Source: Granulicella arctica
Lineage (GTDB): Bacteria > Acidobacteriota > Terriglobia > Terriglobales > Acidobacteriaceae
Length of the DNA: 64,000 nt
Reading direction: 5' to 3'
Assembly (NCBI RefSeq): GCF_013410065.1
Contig: NZ_JACCCW010000001.1
Coordinates: forward strand, 744,001 to 808,000
In this document: positions 1-7,566 of the stretch, in pieces
How the letters are laid out: each line of letters opens with the position of its first letter
How positions within the stretch are numbered: the first letter of the stretch is position 1
Translations under genes and position numbers: made by a program
The notes under the pieces: model-generated
Told to the model about the DNA's origin: nothing
Seen by the model: the letters and a program-made list of their open reading frames with translations, nothing else
Databases searched by the model: none

Positions 1-314
1 TCTCAGAGATGGAAGACGCAGAACCCAGCCCAGGCCGTTACTCAAAGCAGTACCGGCAAGTCGAACTACAGGATTCGCACATCGCCAGTGAGGATAATGA
101 CGCATAACCCGGGTGTTGCCGCAAGCCCATGCGAACCTTGTAAACTAAGACTGGGAAGGATTATCTGGGACCTGCCAATTCGTCCTGCGAAGTCGTCTTT
201 TCGTCAGTGACCGACAAAGGTCGGCTACGGGACACCCCATGAGTTTCGTAACCGGCTCCATCATCTCTACAGCCCCATAAGAGTAAAACGCCCGAAGCCG
301 TATCATTCGAAGCA
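1..314. other. Leading stretch with no recognisable gene
   Basis: I see no convincing coding region, RNA gene or repeat in these bases. Short open frames occur, but none has family-like content or a ribosome binding site. The last part is presumably the leader of the methyltransferase gene starting at 315. Confidence 0.4.
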
Positions 315-920
315 ATGCCCTCTCTCCAGCAACAGTTCGGCCCCATCGACATCTACCTCTTCGACCAGCTCCTCCGCGGCAACATCGCCCCCGGCATGCG
401 CATCCTCGACGCCGGTTGCGGCTACGGACGCAACCTCGTCTACCTGCTCCGCGAAGGCTACGAGCTCTTCGGCGTCGACGCCAACCCCGCAGCCATCGAA
501 GAGGTCCACCGCCTCATCGCCGCCCTCGCGCCATCCCTCCCCAAAGCAAACTTCCGCCACCAAGCCATCGAAGCCATGTCCTTCCCCGACGCCTTCGCCG
601 ACGTCGTTCTCCTCAGCGCCGTGCTCCATTTCTCCCGCGATGACGCCCACTTCGAAGCCATCCTCCGCAGCGCATGGAGAACCCTGCGCCCCGGCGGCCT
701 CTTCTTCTGCCGCCTCGCCTCCACCATCGGCATGGAGCAGCAACACATCGCAGGCCGCCGCTTCCTCTCACCCGACGGAGCCGAGCGCTACCTCGTCGAC
801 GAAGCCCTCCTGCTCGCCCTCACCCGCGACCTCGGCGGCCAGCTCATCGACCCGCTCAAAACCACCGTCGTCCAGAACCAGCGCTGCATGACCACCTGGG
901 TCGTCCGCAAGAACCGCTAG
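315..920 (+). CDS. Class I SAM-dependent methyltransferase
   Basis: A 201-residue cytosolic protein with a Rossmann-type methyltransferase fold. Motif I is ILDAGCGYGRN near residues 30-40 (SAM-binding glycine loop). It is followed by the acidic strand end FGVDANP and a post-motif LLSAVLHF around residues 100-107, then LRPGGLFF, typical of the motif III strand. The size fits small family members of the Methyltransf_11/25 type. The substrate cannot be told. It stands alone: the next gene is convergent and separated by a dispersed repeat. The family is secure; the methyl acceptor is unknown. Confidence 0.85.
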   Translation: MPSLQQQFGPIDIYLFDQLLRGNIAPGMRILDAGCGYGRNLVYLLREGYELFGVDANPAAIEEVHRLIAALAPSLPKANFRHQAIEAMSFPDAFADVVLLSAVLHFSRDDAHFEAILRSAWRTLRPGGLFFCRLASTIGMEQQHIAGRRFLSPDGAERYLVDEALLLALTRDLGGQLIDPLKTTVVQNQRCMTTWVVRKNR

Positions 921-980
921 AGCCTCTTTATCGTTGCTGAGCGATCCGGAAGCATCTGCATTCGCCTTTGCTTGTTTTAA

Positions 981-1018
981 GTCGTCATCCTGAGCGGAGC
1001 GAAGGACCCCTGTATTTT
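981..1018 (+). repeat. Dispersed TCATCCTGAGCG-type repeat, copy A
   Basis: Contains GTCATCCTGAGCGGAGCGAA followed by GGACCCCTGTATTT, preceded by TTTGCTTGTTTT. The same arrangement recurs near 2582, 7321 and 39894. It lies between convergent genes. Confidence 0.85.
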
Positions 1019-1034
1019 GCTCGGCAACCACTCC

Positions 1035-2522
1035 CTACTGCATCGTCCCCGTAGCAAAGGTCTGCTGCGCCTGCAACCCAAGCACCCGATACACCCCAAA
1101 CTGACGACTCGTCTGTCCCCGCATCTCGAACAACAAACTCGCCCGGTTCGACGCCTCCACATCCACCGCATCCACCAGCCGCAGCCGCGCCGTACGATCC
1201 AGATGCGCCGCATCCGTCACCCCATGGAGCACCACCACCGGCTCACTCTGCGCATCGAGCTGCGCCACCACCGTCACATACCGCAGCGCTCCCCCCGTAC
1301 CATCCGTATGCGCCTGATAGACAAACGTCGGCACATCGCCATAGCTCAACGTGAACCCCTTCAACTGCTCATCGAGCAGACCCACCGGAGCAGCCTGCAA
1401 CGGACGCCGCAGCTTGCTCGTCGGCGTCTTCTTAGCCACAGTAGAAGTCGTAGCAGCAGGAGCACCCCCTACAACCGGATTCGCCACCGCATACGTAGCC
1501 AACTGCGCCCGCGCAATCGCCTGCATCTTCGTCAGAATCGCCGCGTGCTCCGCCTCGTCCTCCCACGCCCGCGCAAAATCATGCTCGGGACGATTCACCG
1601 CATCCGACACCGCCACCATCTGCTGCAAATCGACCGGCAGCCCCGAGAGCTTCGGCAGATCCGTCTCCGTCAGCGCATGAGCCGGCTTGCCTCGATGCAG
1701 GCTCGGCCGATCCGGATCGTCATTCAGCGTCCCACCACCCGACACGCTAGCCTCCGAGCTCTCCTTCGCCTTCTTCTTCGCATCCTCCACCGAGTGCCGC
1801 TTTAGCGTAGGCCGGTCCGGGTCATCCGCAGGCACCGTCCCCGAATCCGTCCCAGAACTTGTGCTCGTCGAAGGAGTAGAAGCCGTATCGTTCCCGCTCC
1901 GCCGCTTCATCGTCGGACGATCCGGATCACCCGCAGGCGCATTTCCAGCTCCAGCATCCGAAGCACTAGCCTTCGAATCACCAGCCCCCGCCGTATCACC
2001 CCCACCCGCCGAAGCCGGCGTCACCGGCTGCCCCGCCCTATTCACAAAATGTGGCCGATCCGAGTCCACATCGCTCGTCACAATCCCCGACGTCCGCGCC
2101 GGAGGCAGCTTCCGCGTCACCGCCTTCTTCGGAGCCGCCAGCCCCTTGAAGCTCCCATACCCAAACCAGCCATCGTCATACGACTCCGCCACATTCGTCG
2201 CCTGCAAGTGCCGCGCATACACCAGGTCCAGATTCCCCTTCGGAACCCCCGACTGATCCAGCTCATAAATATTGCCCGAATCCAGCGCAAACGGCACCGG
2301 CCGCGCCATGTACAGCCCCGCGTCCTCAAGATGCTGGTCGATGTACAGCGTCACCGGGATCAGCCTGCTCGCCGTCGGCTTCGCCATATCGCCCCTCCAC
2401 TCATACACCCCCACCGCGCGCACCACCGTCTCCGGCTTCGCCACCTTGTGCATCTGCGCCACCGCCGCGCCACACGCCGCCAGCGCCAACCCAACTCCCG
2501 CCGTCCTCATCAGCTTCTTCAT
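1035..2522 (-). CDS. Secreted protein with four DxDRP repeats, function unknown
   Basis: A 495-residue protein with an N-terminal signal peptide (MKKLMRTAGVGLALAACGAA then VAQ), so exported. Residues 25-130 form a folded region. A low-complexity Ala/Ser/Gly/Asp linker (about 150-280) carries four copies of a DPDRPxLxR-like motif: SDRPHF at 155, DPDRPTMKR at 199, DPDRPTLKR at 235 and DPDRPSLHR at 269, spaced about 35-45 residues. The C-terminal 200 residues have alternating strand-like sequence. I recognise no enzyme motif. It resembles conserved hypothetical proteins of Acidobacteriota. The repeats could be linear binding sites. It is convergent with the methyltransferase. Confidence 0.75.
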   Translation of the reverse strand: MKKLMRTAGVGLALAACGAAVAQMHKVAKPETVVRAVGVYEWRGDMAKPTASRLIPVTLYIDQHLEDAGLYMARPVPFALDSGNIYELDQSGVPKGNLDLVYARHLQATNVAESYDDGWFGYGSFKGLAAPKKAVTRKLPPARTSGIVTSDVDSDRPHFVNRAGQPVTPASAGGGDTAGAGDSKASASDAGAGNAPAGDPDRPTMKRRSGNDTASTPSTSTSSGTDSGTVPADDPDRPTLKRHSVEDAKKKAKESSEASVSGGGTLNDDPDRPSLHRGKPAHALTETDLPKLSGLPVDLQQMVAVSDAVNRPEHDFARAWEDEAEHAAILTKMQAIARAQLATYAVANPVVGGAPAATTSTVAKKTPTSKLRRPLQAAPVGLLDEQLKGFTLSYGDVPTFVYQAHTDGTGGALRYVTVVAQLDAQSEPVVVLHGVTDAAHLDRTARLRLVDAVDVEASNRASLLFEMRGQTSRQFGVYRVLGLQAQQTFATGTMQ

Positions 2523-2581
2523 AAGCTTTGTACTACCTTAGACGCTGTTTAAAAACTGCCTTTTGTTGTTGCTTGTTTTGT

Positions 2582-2619
2582 GTCGTCATCCTGAACGCAG
2601 TGAAGGACCCCTGTATTTC
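2582..2619 (+). repeat. Dispersed TCATCCTGAACG-type repeat, copy B
   Basis: GTCGTCATCCTGAACGCAGT then GAAGGACCCCTGTATTT. It is preceded by TTGCTTGTTTT as in copy A. It lies upstream of the ABC ATPase and can be read through in frame, which explains an artificially long 5' extension of that gene. Confidence 0.85.
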
Positions 2620-2746
2620 GTCGTTGCTTGTTCCATACAGAAGCCCTGCCACTGAGCTTACTGGAGTTCTTAGACAGATTCTTATTCTTAGACGCTCCAA
2701 ACGATTTGCCGGGCATCCCGCCTCCAACTTCGCTACCATCGACCTC

Positions 2747-3589
2747 GTGGACACCACCCATTTGCACGAAAACCCGCTGCTCGAAATCTCGAACCTCTCC
2801 ATCGCCTTCGGCGCTCACCCCGCCGTGCAGGACATCTCCCTCCGCATCGCCCCCGGCGAAACCCTCGGCCTCGTCGGCGAGTCCGGCTCCGGCAAGTCCG
2901 CCACCTCCCTCGCTCTCCTGCGCCTGCTGCCACCCACCGCACACGTCACCGGTAGCATCCGCTTTGCCGGAGAAGACCTCCTCGCCCTCCCCGAAGCCCA
3001 GATGCGCCGCCACCGCGGCCGCAGCATCGCCATGATCTTTCAGGAGCCCATGACCGCCCTCAACCCCGTCATGCGCATCGGCAACCAGATCGCCGAAGCC
3101 CTCCAGGTCCACCACCCCGAGCTCTCCCGCAAGACCATCCGCACCCGCGTCCTCGACTCCCTCCACGAGGTCGCCCTCCCCAACCCCGAGCAGCGCCTCA
3201 ACGACTACCCCCACCAGTTCTCCGGAGGCCAGCGCCAGCGCCTCCTCATCGCCATGGCCCTCATCCACCGCCCCCGACTCCTCATCGCCGACGAGCCCAC
3301 CACCGCCCTCGACGTCACCGTCCAGGCTCAGATCCTCAAGCTCCTCAAAGACCTCCGCAACACCCACAACCTCGCCATGCTCTTCATCTCGCACGACCTC
3401 GCCGTCGTCTTCCAGGCCTGCGACCAGCCCGCCGACCACGTAGCCGTCATGCAACACGGCCGCCTCGTCGAACACGCTCCCGCCCGCGACCTCTTCCTCC
3501 ACCCCCAACACCCCTACACCCGCAAACTCCTCGCCTCCGTTCCCACCATGCAAACCAACCGCGACCAACCCCTCGCGGTCCTCAGCTAG
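2747..3589 (+). CDS. Oligopeptide/dipeptide-type ABC transporter ATP-binding protein
   Basis: A 280-residue ATPase subunit of the OppD/DppD type. I chose the GTG at 2747 because upstream in-frame sequence runs through a dispersed repeat and the family fold begins at [10 protein letters not shown]. Walker A is GESGSGKS, Q-loop [16 protein letters not shown] signature [15 protein letters not shown], Walker [14 protein letters not shown], and the switch His is in FISHDLAVV. The C-terminal [12 protein letters not shown] is the usual oligopeptide-transporter tail. No permease, binding protein or OppF partner lies next to it, so the rest of the transporter would be elsewhere. A near-identical copy of the last 68 bp of its coding region recurs at 4824-4891. 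Confidence 0.9.
   Translation: MDTTHLHENPLLEISNLSIAFGAHPAVQDISLRIAPGETLGLVGESGSGKSATSLALLRLLPPTAHVTGSIRFAGEDLLALPEAQMRRHRGRSIAMIFQEPMTALNPVMRIGNQIAEALQVHHPELSRKTIRTRVLDSLHEVALPNPEQRLNDYPHQFSGGQRQRLLIAMALIHRPRLLIADEPTTALDVTVQAQILKLLKDLRNTHNLAMLFISHDLAVVFQACDQPADHVAVMQHGRLVEHAPARDLFLHPQHPYTRKLLASVPTMQTNRDQPLAVLS
3509..3576 (+). repeat. 68-bp direct repeat, copy 1 (3' end of the ABC ATPase gene)
   Basis: These bases encode the C-terminal [15 protein letters not shown] part of the ATPase. They match 4824-4891 with one mismatch that I can see. The pair flanks the serine hydrolase gene. Confidence 0.9.
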
Positions 3590-3608
3590 AACCCCTTGCA
3601 ATCAGACA

Positions 3609-4751
3609 CTAATTACAATCAGTACCGCATCGGGCATCAAGCACCATATCAAGCGCCGAATCATAGCCGAGAGCCGACATATTCGCTGCATAATTGGCGT
3701 CAATATCAACCTTGTGGACAACGACAAGATCCATCATCGGAAACACAGTAATAAACTGACCGCCGCTACCCATCGCAGAATACGCACCCTGATACGGACC
3801 CACAAAGGTATTGCCAGGATAGACAGCTCCATCCCATACCCACCAAAGCCGGCCATATCCCCAGCGGGTTGGTAGTCCGATTTGATGCAAGCTGGTGGGG
3901 TTGATATCAGCAAACGGCGTGACCACATTTGTGCTCCACGATAAAAAGTCCCCGTCCGCAAGCTGCTTCCCACCCCAGTTGCCATGCGAAATCATCAACA
4001 CACCGAGCCGCGCCATATCGCGTGTGGAGAGCCACATCGGATACCCGTCGTGAGCCTGCGCCGGGTCCACCGCCTTCTTCTGCCGGGCGCGATCAAAGTC
4101 CTGCATACCAATCGGGATAGCCAGATCATCGCGCAACGCATCGTAAATGTCTTTGTGCGTCAGCTTCTCAAAGGCCGTCCCAAGCGCATTGAAGTCCCAA
4201 TTGTTATAGAAGAAATGAGTCCCGGGATACTCCGATCCGCGTTTCGGGGTAAGAGCATCCTGATCTCCATTGCCGTTGGCAATATAGATGCCGGAGCGCG
4301 AGGCGAGCAGTTGCTCGAAGTTCGCCAGCTCCTCCGGATGAACGAAGGGCACCTTGTCCTGCAGCCCGAGCTCCACGACAGTGGCATAGTTCAGGTTGTC
4401 TTTGAGGTTCTTGAGTTCGGCAGCATAGAGCATGTCCAGCACACTCTTGCGAACCGAAGCCACGCTGGTAGCACGGGCAACATCGCCATACTCAAAAACG
4501 ACCTTACCCTTGTAAACCACCATCATCGCCGTAGTCGGATGCGTCTTCAACCAATCTCGCAAGACCTGGAGCCGTGCGCTCGAAAACCCGGCTGATTCCG
4601 GCGTAACATGCTCCCAAGTGACACCGGGCACAACGTAACCATTGCCCATGTCAATCGACATCGACGGAGCAGCCTTGGCAGCACCGTCGGAATGGACCTG
4701 AGCAAAACACGAGCAACCCAGAAAAAACACGGACAAGATCGTTGAGCGCAC
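3609..4751 (-). CDS. Secreted serine hydrolase, beta-lactamase/class C-like family
   Basis: A 380-residue exported protein with an N-terminal signal sequence (MRSTILSVFFLGCSCFAQ). It belongs to the serine beta-lactamase/penicillin-binding superfamily. The SxxK motif is SVRK in VASVRKSVLDML, and the YxN motif is YNN in FFYNNWDFN. Such proteins are often esterases or peptidases rather than resistance enzymes. The start is GTG at 4751, with no clear ribosome binding site. On the plus strand the gene is G-richer and less C-biased than its neighbours. It is bracketed by a duplicated 3' end of the ABC ATPase gene, which suggests later insertion. Family secure; substrate unknown. Confidence 0.85.
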   Translation of the reverse strand: MRSTILSVFFLGCSCFAQVHSDGAAKAAPSMSIDMGNGYVVPGVTWEHVTPESAGFSSARLQVLRDWLKTHPTTAMMVVYKGKVVFEYGDVARATSVASVRKSVLDMLYAAELKNLKDNLNYATVVELGLQDKVPFVHPEELANFEQLLASRSGIYIANGNGDQDALTPKRGSEYPGTHFFYNNWDFNALGTAFEKLTHKDIYDALRDDLAIPIGMQDFDRARQKKAVDPAQAHDGYPMWLSTRDMARLGVLMISHGNWGGKQLADGDFLSWSTNVVTPFADINPTSLHQIGLPTRWGYGRLWWVWDGAVYPGNTFVGPYQGAYSAMGSGGQFITVFPMMDLVVVHKVDIDANYAANMSALGYDSALDMVLDARCGTDCN

Positions 4752-4823
4752 GGCAAGAGTCTAGCAGCAACGTCACCAGCTCCTACCCCGAATCTTTGCT
4801 GAGAAACCAGTCCCCATCCCACC

Positions 4824-4904
4824 CACCCCTACACCCGCAAACTCCTCGCCTCCGTCCCCACCATGCAAACCAACCGCGACCAACCCCTCGCCACTCTGAG
4901 CTAA
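4824..4904 (+). pseudogene. Orphan copy of the ABC ATPase 3' end (68-bp direct repeat, copy 2)
   Basis: Positions 4824-4891 repeat 3509-3576 with one mismatch. The in-frame continuation to a stop (…LS then TAA at 4902-4904) also resembles that of the intact gene. No coding sequence precedes it, so it is a remnant. Either this is the original end of the ABC gene displaced by an insertion, or it was duplicated together with it. Confidence 0.8.
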
Positions 4905-5024
4905 ATCACTCCCGCGCCCGCAGTCTCAGCCCAACGTCAAAGCGATCGCGATTACGTCCAAGGTAATTGCGAGCCATTCCGGAGCAGGCGATAGTGACAG
5001 ATAGAAATCACTTGGGAGAAAACA

Positions 5025-5414
5025 ATGACAACTCTAACCATCACAAAAACCGCTGCACCGGAATGGCTCCTGGCCTTTTGGAAAGAGATCGATGACAAGA
5101 CCTTCGGCAAAGGTTTCGACTGTTTTGCAGAAGACGCAACCTGTCGCCTCGGTGTCGCCGAATGGAACGGCCGCGAGGAGATCCGCGAGAGCCTGCGTGC
5201 CTTCATCGATACAGGCTTCACCGCACATCACGACGTTACGGAATACTGGGACGGCGGGTCGATCAAGATATTCCGCGGCATCGTCACCATGAAACCGGAC
5301 GACAGCAGCAAATCAATCGTCAAGCCGGTCATGACTCACTTTTTCTACATGGACGAAAAGGATCCGTCCCAGGTTCGCAGTTGGATTGGATCGGTCGGAC
5401 CTGTCCAGTTCTAA
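5025..5414 (+). CDS. SnoaL/NTF2-like protein
   Basis: A 129-residue cytosolic protein of the NTF2-like superfamily (SnoaL-like). The pattern is an N-terminal helix (PEWLLAFWKEID), then FAEDATCRLGVAEWNGREEI and the strands TAHHDVTEYWDGG and VKPVMTHFFYMDE. The start has a good GGGAG ribosome binding site at about 5013. Members include small isomerases, cyclases and unannotated ligand-binding proteins; the sequence does not say which. It may be cotranscribed with the XRE regulator 129 bp downstream. Base composition is more even than in the C-rich genes around it. Confidence 0.75.
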   Translation: MTTLTITKTAAPEWLLAFWKEIDDKTFGKGFDCFAEDATCRLGVAEWNGREEIRESLRAFIDTGFTAHHDVTEYWDGGSIKIFRGIVTMKPDDSSKSIVKPVMTHFFYMDEKDPSQVRSWIGSVGPVQF

Positions 5415-5543
5415 GGCACGGCGCACCATGCGACAGGAGGCTTGCGCGGGCTCGGTTTGCGCCGCACCCGCGCTTCCCAATTGGGCCGGATGCGCGCAAA
5501 CTATAGCCGCAAGCCTTCCAATTCCTTCATCCATGTGGAGTCC

Positions 5544-6338
5544 ATGAACCCGTCAAACCAGACAACAACACAGACAGAGCATGAACTCGGCAGCCTGCTA
5601 CGGTATTGGAGACAGCAGCGGGGCAGAAGCCAGCTCCATCTATCCCTCGATACCGGCATCTCTCAACGCCACATCAGCTTCGTAGAGAGCGGCCGCAGTG
5701 TTCCCAGCAGGGATTTGCTGCTCAATCTTGCAAAGACATTGGACGTTCCTCTCCGTGAGCAAAATGCTCTCCTGCTGGCATCCGGATATGCCCCGGTCTA
5801 CCTCGAAAGTAACTGGGACGCACCGGAGATGAAGATCGTCTCAAAGGTCGTCGATCGCATGCTGGCGCAGCATGAACCACATCCCGCCCTCATGATGGAT
5901 CGCTACTGGAACATCTGGAAGACGAACCAGGCTGCACCGCGTTTCTTCGGTTCTTTCGTAGATCTGTCGCTTCGGCAAAAACCGCGAAATCTCCTTCATC
6001 TCCTGTTCGATCCGGATGGAATGCGGCCATTCGTCGAAGACTGGGAAGACATCGCATCCGGACTCTTGCAGCGCGTGCATCGCGAGGCGGTAGGCCATGT
6101 CACGGACAAAAAAACCACCGAGCTTCTGGACGACCTGAAAAAATACCCCGGAGTGAAGGAACTCCGCAACGGTCGAAAGAGTCAAACCCCGGTGTTGCCG
6201 ATCACCTTCGTGAAAGGCCGTGAACGATTCTCCTACTTTTCGATGGTCACGACGATCGGCTTACCGCAAGACATTACTGCGCAGGAATTTCGGATCGAGT
6301 GTATGTATCCCGTAGAGCATGACGACGAACACACCTAG
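5544..6338 (+). CDS. XRE-family regulator with MmyB-like ligand-binding domain
   Basis: A 264-residue protein starting at ATG 5544 (MNPSNQ), with GGAG just upstream; an earlier in-frame ATG at 5442 gives an Arg-rich, unconserved extension. Residues about 12-75 form a Cro/C1-type helix-turn-helix (LGSLLRYWRQQRGRSQLHLS, ISQRHISFVESGRS). The rest matches the MmyB-like domain with DRYWNIWKTNQAAPRFF. Such regulators usually control an adjacent small oxidoreductase or metabolic gene and may bind a lipid-like ligand. The SnoaL-like gene upstream is the likely target or partner. It belongs to the compositionally distinct 3.6-6.4 kb segment. Confidence 0.85.
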   Translation: MNPSNQTTTQTEHELGSLLRYWRQQRGRSQLHLSLDTGISQRHISFVESGRSVPSRDLLLNLAKTLDVPLREQNALLLASGYAPVYLESNWDAPEMKIVSKVVDRMLAQHEPHPALMMDRYWNIWKTNQAAPRFFGSFVDLSLRQKPRNLLHLLFDPDGMRPFVEDWEDIASGLLQRVHREAVGHVTDKKTTELLDDLKKYPGVKELRNGRKSQTPVLPITFVKGRERFSYFSMVTTIGLPQDITAQEFRIECMYPVEHDDEHT

Positions 6339-6534
6339 GACGGATAACCAGCAGCTCGCGCGGGATATGCCTGCCGCCAGGACCACGCACGTCTGGTTCT
6401 GATCGCCGAACCGTGCCCGATGAATTTCATAAAGCTGCTGTTCCGGGAAACCTCGTCACACCCTCCACCCCTTCCCACCCACCCCCAACAGGACTAGACT
6501 TATCCTTTGTGCCTAACCGGCCAATTCACCCTTC

Positions 6535-7296
6535 ATGCGCGCCCTCATCCTCTCCGACATCCACGGCAACCTCGAAGCCCTCCACGCCGTCCTCGACGCC
6601 GCAGGCGCATACGACGAGCTCTGGAACCTCGGCGACATGGTCGGCTACGGAGCCAGCCCCAACCAGGTCCTCGACCTCCTCCGCCCCATCGCCACCCTCA
6701 ACGTCCGCGGCAACCACGACCGCGTCTGCTGCGGCCTCACCCCCTCCACCGGCTTCAACCCCGTCGCCCGCGCCGCCGCCCAGTGGACCCAAACCGAGCT
6801 CACCCCCGACCACCTCGAGTGGCTCCGCAACGTCCCCCAGGGCCCCCTGTACCCACTCCAGCAGGACGTCACCTGCGTCCACGGCTCCCCCCTCAACGAG
6901 GACCAATACATCCTCAACATGCGCGACGCCTGGGCCCCGCTCCAGCAGATGACCACCGCCATCACCTTCTTCGGCCACACCCACGTCCAGGGCGGCTTCG
7001 CCCAAAAAGAGCACGACTGGCGCGAGTTCCACCCCCGCTTCCACACCCGCAACGAGCCCAACACCTGGACCCTGCCGCTCCTCCCCGGCCTCCGCCACCT
7101 CATCAACCCCGGCTCCGTCGGCCAGCCCCGCGACTGCGACTGGCGCGCCGCCTTCGCCATCTACGACACCGACACCCCGGAAGGACCGGCAATCATCTTC
7201 CACCGCGTCCCCTACGACCTCACCACCGCCCAGGGCCGCATCCTCATGGCCGGCCTCCCCGAACGCCTCGCCGCCCGCCTACGCGAAGGCCGCTAA
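6535..7296 (+). CDS. Metallophosphoesterase, calcineurin-like superfamily
   Basis: A 253-residue cytosolic phosphoesterase. All metal-binding blocks are present: DIHGN (residues 8-12), GDMVGYG (about 33-39), GNHDR (about 59-63), the His of CVHGSP, and GHTH (about 146-149). The layout matches the YfcE/Icc-like group of small phosphodiesterases that use two metal ions. The substrate is unknown. Third codon positions are strongly C-biased. The gene stands alone and is followed by a block of three dispersed repeats. Confidence 0.88.
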   Translation: MRALILSDIHGNLEALHAVLDAAGAYDELWNLGDMVGYGASPNQVLDLLRPIATLNVRGNHDRVCCGLTPSTGFNPVARAAAQWTQTELTPDHLEWLRNVPQGPLYPLQQDVTCVHGSPLNEDQYILNMRDAWAPLQQMTTAITFFGHTHVQGGFAQKEHDWREFHPRFHTRNEPNTWTLPLLPGLRHLINPGSVGQPRDCDWRAAFAIYDTDTPEGPAIIFHRVPYDLTTAQGRILMAGLPERLAARLREGR

Positions 7297-7320
7297 ACCC
7301 TTAGTCCCAACCCAAAAACT

Positions 7321-7556
7321 CCGTCATCCTGAACGCAGTGAAGGACCCCTGTATTTGCATTTTTCGCTCACCCACAAAAACTGTCATCCTGAGCGAAGTG
7401 CAGAGCACTGAGTCGAAGGACCTGCGGTTGCTGTTGCACTTGCCGTTGTCTGTTCTTAGCAAACAATAACCCACCCACAATCTGTCATCCTGAGCGGAGC
7501 GCAGCGTAGTCGAAGGACCTGCATTGGCCTTTGCACTTGCCATTGCTTGTTTTACC
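7321..7556 (+). repeat. Cluster of three dispersed TCATCCTGAGCG-type repeats (copies C, D, E)
   Basis: Copy C begins at 7321, D at 7382 and E at 7483. D and E carry an extra GTCGAAGGACCTGC arm and a G/T-rich tail ending in TTGCTTGTTTT or TTGTCTGTTCTT. They fill the gap between the convergent phosphoesterase and ABC-F genes, so they are transcribed as 3' sequence of both. Confidence 0.85.
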
Positions 7557-7566
7557 CAATAACCAA

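Noticed and set aside
2549..3601. A long minus-strand open frame opposite the ABC ATPase gene
   Set aside because: Its product is Gly/Glu/Val-rich with no family motif, as expected when a C-biased GC-rich gene is read backwards. The plus-strand gene has all ABC motifs.
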